From Bacteroidales bacterium (GTDB lineage Bacteria > Bacteroidota > Bacteroidia > Bacteroidales > Muribaculaceae), in NCBI GenBank assembly GCA_004553485.1, contig SFLG01000043.1, forward strand, positions 1-27,133: a DNA stretch of 27,133 nt. The letters are read 5' to 3'. How positions within the stretch are numbered: the first letter of the stretch is position 1; each line of letters begins with the position of its first letter. Made by a program: the position numbers and the translations under genes. Of this stretch, positions 21,816 to 27,133 are shown piece by piece. A model generated the notes under the pieces. That model saw only the letters and a program-made list of their open reading frames with translations, did no database searches and was not told where the DNA came from.

Positions 21816-22943
21816 ATGTTAGATTTCGCAAATCCATATCTCCTGCTTCTCCTGCTCGCAGTGCCCCTCATCTGGGGGCTCTACAAGCTGGCACGGCTGT
21901 CGCGGCGCCGCAAGCTCAAGCGCCTGGGCAACCCGAAGCTGCTTGTCTCGCTTATGCCCGAGGCCTCGCGATATAAATCCGGCATAAAAATCACCCTGCA
22001 GCTGCTGGCCCTCGCCGCCATCGTCATCATCCTGGCCAGACCGCGCTACGGCGAAAAAGAGGACTCGAAGAGCGTCAACGGCATCGAGTGCGTTATATGC
22101 TTCGACCTCTCCAACTCCATGCTGGCACCGTCCACCGACGACCCCCACAGCGCCTCGCGCCTCAAACGCGCCAAGCTGATGCTCGAAAAGCTCACCGACC
22201 GCCTCGACAACGACCGCGTGGGCCTGGTGGTGTACGCCAACGAGGCTCTGGTAAAGATGCCCCTCACAACCGACTTCTACAGCGCCAAGCTGATGATAAA
22301 CGACCTCGAGCCCTCGATGATAAAGGCCCAGGGCACAAACATCGCCGCCGCCCTTGAAAAGGCAAAGCGCACCTTCTCGCAAAACAAGGACGTCCACAAG
22401 GCCATCATCCTCATCACCGACGCCGAGGACCACGAAGGCCAGGCCCTCGAGGCCGCCAAGGACGCCGCCAAGCAAGGCATCCAGGTCGATGTAGTGGGCG
22501 TGGGCACCTCCCGCGGCGGACGCATTCCCCTCGGCAACGGCTCGGGGCAGTTTATGCGCGACGGCAACGGAGACGAGGTTGTCACCAAGGTCGATGAAAA
22601 GGCCGCGGCCGAAATCGCAAAAGCCGGCGACGGCATTTACGTCAACGGCGCCGACCGCGACGCCCTCGACAAACTGTCCGAGCAGCTCGACAAGCTCAGC
22701 AAGAGCGAGCTGCGCACCATCCGCTACAAAATCAGCGCCGAGCAGTTCCCGCTCTTTGCGTGGATAGCCCTGCTGCTACTCCTCGCCGACATCTTTGTAC
22801 TGCCGCGCAAGTCGCCCTGGCTCAAAGACATCAACTTCTTCTCCAATAAGGGCAGCAAACCTTTCAGTTTCAAGAAACACAAGGCCAAGTCAGCCCCCGC
22901 CAAACCCGCGCTGGCAAAAGACCAGGCCCCCAAACGCAAATAA
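21816..22943 (+). CDS. batB: Aerotolerance protein BatB (von Willebrand A domain)
   Basis: Paralogue of BatA with 375 residues: membrane helices near 7-23, 57-73 and 311-328, and a vWA domain with an intact metal site (DLSNS at 97-101, T174 in GTNIAAA, D202 in LITDAED). Unlike BatA it has a basic cytoplasmic extension after the last helix (about 330-375, Lys/Pro/Ala-rich). It probably pairs with BatA in the membrane complex driven by MoxR; this is inferred from gene order and family. Confidence 0.92.
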   Translation: MLDFANPYLLLLLLAVPLIWGLYKLARLSRRRKLKRLGNPKLLVSLMPEASRYKSGIKITLQLLALAAIVIILARPRYGEKEDSKSVNGIECVICFDLSNSMLAPSTDDPHSASRLKRAKLMLEKLTDRLDNDRVGLVVYANEALVKMPLTTDFYSAKLMINDLEPSMIKAQGTNIAAALEKAKRTFSQNKDVHKAIILITDAEDHEGQALEAAKDAAKQGIQVDVVGVGTSRGGRIPLGNGSGQFMRDGNGDEVVTKVDEKAAAEIAKAGDGIYVNGADRDALDKLSEQLDKLSKSELRTIRYKISAEQFPLFAWIALLLLLADIFVLPRKSPWLKDINFFSNKGSKPFSFKKHKAKSAPAKPALAKDQAPKRK

Positions 22944-22960
22944 AAACGGCTCACAGAACG

Positions 22961-23728
22961 ATGAAGTCAGTTTATTCAACGATATTACCCACAGCCCTTG
23001 CGGCTCTCGTCCTCGCCCTTACGGCGTCGTGCAAAGAAAGCGACGTCAGCAACAAGCGCGAGCGCAACGCCATCCGCGCCGGCAACGAGCACTTCGACGC
23101 CAAAGAGTTTAAAGACGCCGCCGCCAGTTATGATGCCGCCCTCGATGCCAACCCCACATCAGAGGCCGCCCTCTACAACAAGGCCATGGCGTCCATCAAC
23201 CTGCCCAAGCCCGACTCGACGACTTTTGCCAATGCCATCAGCGTGCTCGACTCGCTGGGCGAACGCGCACGTGACGCCGCAATCGCCGACCGCTCGCTCT
23301 ACAACCTCGGCAACATCCACGTCATCGAAGGCGATATGTTCAAAGCCGCCGCGCAAGACCCCGCCAATCAGGAGAACGCCTCCGACTTCAGCCAAAAGTC
23401 CACCGAGTTTTACAAGCAGGCCATCGAGTACTACAAGAAACTGCTGCGCAAGCGCCCCAACAACCTAAAGGCCCTGCAGAACCTGCGCGTGGCCCAGCTG
23501 AAACTGCCCCCCGAAGACCAGAACCAGAATCAGCAACAGCAGCAACAGCAGCAACAGCAGCAACAGCAGCAACAACAGCAACAGCAACAGCAACAGCAAC
23601 AACAGCAGCAGCAGAAGCAGAACCCCGAGCACAAGCAGGCGCTCCAGTCGATCCAGAACAAGGAAAACAACACCCGCAAGGAACAAGAGATTCCCGTGGG
23701 CGGCGGCTCGTCCGACAAACCATGGTAA
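22961..23728 (+). CDS. batC: BatC-type TPR lipoprotein with a polyglutamine tract
   Basis: The 255-residue product begins with a lipoprotein-type signal (LALTASC; C23 is the likely lipidated residue) and has TPR-like helical repeats (about 35-180; RNAIRAGNEHFDAKEFKDAA, ALYNKAMASINL, SLYNLGNIHVIEGD, FYKQAIEYYKKLLRK). After PPEDQNQN comes a run of 28 glutamines, then KQNPEHKQALQSIQNKENNT and a short end PVGGGSSDKPW. BatC proteins usually end with a low-complexity, Gln/Lys-rich stretch, and this one is an extreme case. It stands between batB and batD with spacers of 17 and 74 bp. Confidence 0.88.
   Translation: MKSVYSTILPTALAALVLALTASCKESDVSNKRERNAIRAGNEHFDAKEFKDAAASYDAALDANPTSEAALYNKAMASINLPKPDSTTFANAISVLDSLGERARDAAIADRSLYNLGNIHVIEGDMFKAAAQDPANQENASDFSQKSTEFYKQAIEYYKKLLRKRPNNLKALQNLRVAQLKLPPEDQNQNQQQQQQQQQQQQQQQQQQQQQQQQQQQQKQNPEHKQALQSIQNKENNTRKEQEIPVGGGSSDKPW
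23531..23614 (+). repeat. In-frame CAG/CAA microsatellite coding for 28 glutamines
   Basis: Only CAG and CAA codons occur in 84 bases. The first half has a 9-bp rhythm (CAG CAA CAG), the second a 6-bp rhythm (CAA CAG), ending in four CAG. Any change by whole units keeps the frame, so length variation between strains is likely. Confidence 0.95.
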
Positions 23729-23802
23729 CCCGCTCGGTTCTTTCAAGCCCAACCCTTTTTAGTCCATCTCTCCCGCAAATTATTCCATCATAGACAAATA
23801 CG

Positions 23803-25677
23803 ATGTCGAGAATAACAGACATAATAAGCACATTCAGACTAAAGACAGCCGTGCTGCGGGCACTGGCCCTCGTGGTCGTCTTTGCGGCCACCGCCGGGGC
23901 CTCGGCTCAGAAAGCCGACTTCAAAGTAAATGCGCCGGCGCAGGTTGTCCAGGGACAAGTCTTCGCCGTGGAATTTACCGTCACCAACTCCAACGCCCGG
24001 CTGTCGAAAGCCCCCACCCTCAACGGCTGCACCCTGCGCTACGGACCGGACGCCACAAGCACCAACTCCTACACCGAATTTGTCAACGGCAGAGCCTCGT
24101 CGTACAGCTCGGTGACATACACCTGCACCTACGTCGCCGACAAAGCCGGCAAGACGACGGTCCCCTCGGTGACAATCAACGCCAACGGCCACCGGCTCAA
24201 CACCCAGCCCAAAACAATCACCATCCTCCCGCCCGGCAAGTCTTCGCAAAGCCAGGGCCAGAATCCGGGCTACGGCCAGCCCGCCCAGCAGACACACAAA
24301 GCTACCGCCAACGACCTCATCGTGACGGTCACCCTCAGCAAAAACTCGATGTACGAGCGCGAGGCTGTCATCGCCACCATCAAGGTCTACACCAAATACA
24401 CCATCCGCAACTTCCAGGCCACCACGCTGCCCGCCTTCGACGGCTTCATCAGCGAGGAGCTTCCCGTCCCGCAGAAGCCCGAAATCGAGCACTTCCGCGG
24501 CGACAACTACTACTCGTTAGTGCTTAAACGCTGTCTGCTGTACCCGCAGAAGACGGGCACGCTGACAATCAACTCGGGCCGCTACGAGGTTACCCTGCTC
24601 GTGCCCGAACAGATAACCTACGGCTACTTCTACACCACCCGCGACGTCGAGCAGCGCATCGTCACCACCTCCAATTCGGTGAAGGCCAACGTGCGCGCCC
24701 TGCCCTCGCCCGCTCCCGCCGGATTTGACGGCGCCGTGGGCACCGGCTTCACCGCCAAGGCCACCCTCGAGCCCTCGAAGCTGCGCACAAACGAGGCGGC
24801 GACATACACCTACTCGATCAAAGGCACCGGCAACATCAAATACCTCTCGGCTCCCGACATCGACTTCGGCCCCACGGTCGAGGCCTACGACCCTGAGACA
24901 GAGAGCGACGCCAGCTTCACCGGCTCCAACATGACGGGCACCTTCAAGGCCACCTACTCCATTGTGCCCACTCAGGTGGGCGAGCTGGCCGTACCAGCCG
25001 TGCCGTTCGTCTACTTCGACACCGCTTCGGGCAAATACATCACCATTGACGTCCCCGCCATCACCGAGCCCGTACTCAAAGGCAACGCCGTCACCACCGG
25101 CGGGACACCTCAGAAGGGCATCAGCGGCAAACAGCTCGACGACATTCTACACATCAAGGCCCTCAACCCGGCCGACCTGCATCACAAGCCCGAGCGCGTG
25201 ATAATGAGCTGGCCCTTCTGGGTCATCTGCCTGGCCATGGTACTGACTCTGGTAACGGCGGCCATCGCCTACCGCCGCAAGCTGCGTCTGCGCGGCGACA
25301 TCGCGGGCCGTCGCGAGGCACGCGCCAACCGCGTGGCCGTCAAACGTCTCGCCAAGGCCCGCAAGGCCATGGCACGCCACAACGAGGAGGAGTTCTACGC
25401 CGATGTGGCCCTGGCCCTGTGGGGATATATGGGCGACAAGCTACGTATTCCCGCCTCGGCACTCACGCGCGACAACATCACCGAGAAACTTGGTGCCGAC
25501 GGCGTTGACGACGAGTCGATAAAGCAAGTCATCGCCGTCCTCGACGACTGCGAGATGGCACGGTTTACCCCCGGCAGCCCCGACTCGAAGATGGACGACC
25601 TCTACAACCGCGCCTCCGCCGCCATCAAAGGTCTCGAGAACTCAAAACGCAAAAAAGCAACAGAACGAAAGCAATGA
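23803..25677 (+). CDS. batD: BatD family protein
   Basis: A 624-residue protein with a signal peptide (cleavage near ASAQ, about 34-36) and a long periplasmic part made of several beta-sandwich (Ig-like) modules (about 38-440). One membrane helix (468-490, MSWPFWVICLAMVLTLVTAA) and a cytoplasmic helical domain follow, with the typical LGYMGDKL-like stretch LALWGYMGDKLRIPASALT (about 542-560). This is the standard BatD layout. The Ser/Gln-rich linker GKSSQSQGQNPGYGQPAQQT (145-164) separates two modules. Its stop overlaps the batE start (ATGA). Confidence 0.9.
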   Translation: MSRITDIISTFRLKTAVLRALALVVVFAATAGASAQKADFKVNAPAQVVQGQVFAVEFTVTNSNARLSKAPTLNGCTLRYGPDATSTNSYTEFVNGRASSYSSVTYTCTYVADKAGKTTVPSVTINANGHRLNTQPKTITILPPGKSSQSQGQNPGYGQPAQQTHKATANDLIVTVTLSKNSMYEREAVIATIKVYTKYTIRNFQATTLPAFDGFISEELPVPQKPEIEHFRGDNYYSLVLKRCLLYPQKTGTLTINSGRYEVTLLVPEQITYGYFYTTRDVEQRIVTTSNSVKANVRALPSPAPAGFDGAVGTGFTAKATLEPSKLRTNEAATYTYSIKGTGNIKYLSAPDIDFGPTVEAYDPETESDASFTGSNMTGTFKATYSIVPTQVGELAVPAVPFVYFDTASGKYITIDVPAITEPVLKGNAVTTGGTPQKGISGKQLDDILHIKALNPADLHHKPERVIMSWPFWVICLAMVLTLVTAAIAYRRKLRLRGDIAGRREARANRVAVKRLAKARKAMARHNEEEFYADVALALWGYMGDKLRIPASALTRDNITEKLGADGVDDESIKQVIAVLDDCEMARFTPGSPDSKMDDLYNRASAAIKGLENSKRKKATERKQ

Positions 25678-26465
25678 AAACCCCGTTCAAGACCATCATA
25701 GCCACCCTGACACTGCTGATACTTACCCTGCCGGCCTCTTTCGCCGCCACGGCGGTGCAGCAGGCCGACTCGGCCTACAACAAAAAGAATTTTCAGGACG
25801 CGCTCTACTACTACCAGGCCGCGGCAGAGAAGGACGGCGTATCGTCCGACCTGTACTACAACATGGGCAATACCTACTACCGCCTGGGCGACCTGGGCCA
25901 CGCCGTCCTCAACTACCGTCGCGCCCTGGCCCTCGACCCCAGCAACGAGGAGGCCCGCCTCAACCTTGAGTTTGTGCGCACAAAAATCACCGACAAGCCC
26001 GAGGACGACTCCACCTTTCTGCGCAATGTGCACCTCAAAATCGTATCGTGGATGTCGCCCGACGCATGGGCATGGACCTCGATGGGCGTCTTCGCGCTGA
26101 TGATAGGGTTGATTGCCATCTACCTCTTCGCACCGTCGGTAAACGCGCGCAAGGTCGGTTTCTTCGGCGCCTTTGTCATACTGTTCATATTCATCTACAC
26201 CCTCTACGTAGCCTGGTCGTCGGCCAACGCCTACAACGGCAACGGCCGCGCCGTCGTCACCGCCCCCGTCACCAACCTGCGCTCCACCCCGGCCTCCTCC
26301 AACTCGTCCGCCGACAAGGTCGTACCCATCCACGAGGGCACCGAGCTCATCATCCTCGACTCGCTGGCCACTCCCGACGACCCGAAGGTGCCCCTGTGGT
26401 ACGATGTCAAGATCAACAACACCTCGCGCGCATGGCTCCCCGCCGCCGATGTCGAGAAAGTGTAA
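25674..26465 (+). CDS. batE: BatE family protein (TPR and SH3-like domains)
   Basis: The 263 residues hold a signal peptide or N-terminal anchor (1-25), two TPR units (about 27-105; ADSAYNKKNFQDALYYYQAA, YYNMGNTYYRLGDLGHAVLN), two membrane helices (about 133-153 and 161-181), and a bacterial SH3-like domain (about 192-263; VVTAPVTNLRSTPASSN, WYDVKINNTSRAWLP). The order TPR, two helices, SH3 is that of BatE. The start overlaps the batD stop by four bases. It is the last gene of the operon; no clear terminator follows. Confidence 0.9.
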   Translation: MKTPFKTIIATLTLLILTLPASFAATAVQQADSAYNKKNFQDALYYYQAAAEKDGVSSDLYYNMGNTYYRLGDLGHAVLNYRRALALDPSNEEARLNLEFVRTKITDKPEDDSTFLRNVHLKIVSWMSPDAWAWTSMGVFALMIGLIAIYLFAPSVNARKVGFFGAFVILFIFIYTLYVAWSSANAYNGNGRAVVTAPVTNLRSTPASSNSSADKVVPIHEGTELIILDSLATPDDPKVPLWYDVKINNTSRAWLPAADVEKV

Positions 26466-26581
26466 AAATAATCTGTCGTAAGCAAAAAAATTTTTCAGGA
26501 GCAAAACAGCTGAACTCCTATCGGTTACGGCCAAAAGCGTAAAAATATGTTATAAAACATGTAAATATTTTGACAAAAAGT

Positions 26582-26613
26582 TTTGCTTAATACAAAAAAG
26601 AACGCTAATTTTG
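26582..26613 (+). promoter_or_regulatory. Promoter of the small HTH gene
   Basis: TTTG (26582-26585) and TAATTTTG (26606-26613) match both boxes exactly with a 20-bp spacer. The predicted transcription start is near 26620, leaving a leader of about 70 bases. Confidence 0.75.
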
Positions 26614-26625
26614 AATTGTCGCAGT

Positions 26626-26641
26626 GTACGCTATAGCGCAC
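26626..26641. promoter_or_regulatory. Operator-like palindrome at the HTH gene start
   Basis: GT-A-CGCTATAGCG-C-AC is a near-perfect palindrome with a 10-bp perfect core (26629-26638). It lies a few bases past the predicted transcription start, a classic place for a repressor site. The HTH protein encoded next is a candidate binder. Confidence 0.5.
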
Positions 26642-26688
26642 GCCGACACATAATTACCTGTATACTAACCCTATAATCCATAGTCATC

Positions 26689-26943
26689 ATGGCAAAGACA
26701 ATCACCTTCAACGAGTTGCGTTCCCTCAAAGACAGCCTGCCCGACGGTTCGATGCACCGCATCGCCGACAAACTTAATGTCACCGTACAAACCGTCCGCA
26801 ATTACTTTGGCGGCAGCAACTACGACCTTGGCAAAAATCAGGGTATGCACATCGAGCCGGGTCCCGACGGAGGCATCGTCGTCCTTGACGACCCCACCAT
26901 CTACGACATGGCCGTAGAAATCCTGAAAGAGCAGGAAAAATAA
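26689..26943 (+). CDS. Small helix-turn-helix DNA-binding protein
   Basis: An 84-residue protein with an N-terminal helix-turn-helix region: ITFNELRSLKDSLPDGSMHR (5-24), then IADKLNVTVQTVRNYFGGSN (25-44), where LNVTVQTVRNYF looks like the recognition helix. The second half (MHIEPGPDGGIVVLDDPTIY, then DMAVEILKEQEK) is highly conserved in a widespread Bacteroidales family of unknown function, as I remember it. It has its own strong promoter and a palindrome beside it, so self-regulation is plausible. No signal peptide or membrane segment. Confidence 0.85.
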   Translation: MAKTITFNELRSLKDSLPDGSMHRIADKLNVTVQTVRNYFGGSNYDLGKNQGMHIEPGPDGGIVVLDDPTIYDMAVEILKEQEK

Positions 26944-27009
26944 ATTCGTTTTGCCGCTGTTATTTTGTGCCCCTGCCACCTTCGGTGACGGCCGGCGGCG
27001 TTTGATACC

Positions 27010-27035
27010 GTTATCGGTCGAGCTCGACCGATAAC
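27010..27035. terminator. 26-bp perfect palindrome, bidirectional terminator candidate
   Basis: GTTATCGGTCGAG (27010-27022) is followed at once by its reverse complement CTCGACCGATAAC (27023-27035). As RNA it folds into an 11-bp stem with an AGCT loop. It lies between the HTH gene and a convergent gene end. No T tract follows, so a protein-binding site is also possible. Confidence 0.5.
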
Positions 27036-27067
27036 CGTCAGGCCGTGTGCTCCCGTCAGGCCGTGTG
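27035..27067. repeat. 15-bp perfect direct repeat
   Basis: CCGTCAGGCCGTGTG occurs at 27035-27049 and again at 27053-27067. It overlaps the last base of the palindrome and precedes the minus-strand stop at 27084. Confidence 0.75.
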
Positions 27068-27083
27068 GCCCCCGGCTCGTTTG

Positions 27084-27133
27084 TCAGTCGACAAAAGTAA
27101 GGCCGTCGACGTCGCCCAGGCGCGAGCGCAGAC
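27084..27133 (-). CDS. C-terminal end of an unidentified gene running off the window
   Basis: On the minus strand the last 15 codons read LRSRLGDVDGLTFVD and end in TGA at 27084-27086. The bias (GGC, GAC, GTC, CTG codons) fits the other genes, and a terminator-like palindrome follows in the right place. The fragment is too short to name. Confidence 0.4.
   Translation of the reverse strand, partial: LRSRLGDVDGLTFVD

Noticed and set aside
23465..23752. Poly-leucine protein on the minus strand
   Set aside because: It is the complement of the CAG/CAA tract of batC.

Overview
The window looks like the chromosome of a member of the order Bacteroidales. I lean towards a GC-rich Muribaculaceae-like gut lineage, but the family is inference. 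Four things point there: promoters of the Bacteroidota type (TTTG, about 20 bp, then TAnnTTTG); type IX secretion (a PorQ homologue and a secreted enzyme with a C-terminal sorting-like domain); a complete Bat (Bacteroides aerotolerance) operon; and an RprX/RprY-type two-component pair. No phage, transposon, CRISPR array, tRNA or rRNA is visible. Most of the window is ordinary core genome.

Layout. 1-393 has no gene and holds a cluster of small hairpins and a terminator-like stem. 394-3274 (+): porQ, broken by a frameshift right after its signal peptide, then cmk and ispH; two copies of a 9-bp-periodic intergenic repeat sit before cmk and before ispH. 3399-10590 (-): proS, a large secreted phosphodiester glycosidase-like protein, a secreted leucine-rich-repeat protein, and dnaB, each with its own promoter and/or terminator candidate. 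10591-10967 is a divergent promoter region with two DnaA-box-like 9-mers on the dnaB side. 10968-14943 (+): rprX, a possible small ORF, rprY, a small HU protein, and a second HU-type gene whose DNA-binding head and LysM tail lie in different frames because one A seems to be missing. 15021-17310 (+): three genes coupled by 4-base ATGA overlaps (glycosyltransferase, LPS-core-type sugar kinase, glycosyltransferase), probably for LPS core or another surface glycan. 17597-26465 (+): the Bat operon, behind one good promoter: MoxR ATPase, DUF58, a membrane protein, BatA, BatB, BatC, BatD, BatE. 26689-26943 (+): a small helix-turn-helix protein with a palindrome just downstream of its promoter. The window ends with a 26-bp perfect palindrome and the last codons of a gene on the minus strand.

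How the parts connect. PorQ belongs to the type IX secretion machinery, and the glycosidase at 5042-7486 looks like its cargo, so the state of porQ matters for that protein. The Bat operon forms a membrane complex: MoxR as AAA+ motor, DUF58/BatA/BatB as von Willebrand-type proteins, BatC/BatE as TPR proteins, BatD as a large periplasmic protein. I see no clearly new multi-gene system. The most notable signals are the two gene-breaking frameshifts, the hairpin cluster, the duplicated 9-bp-periodic repeat, the 28-glutamine tract in BatC, and several operator-like palindromes at promoters.
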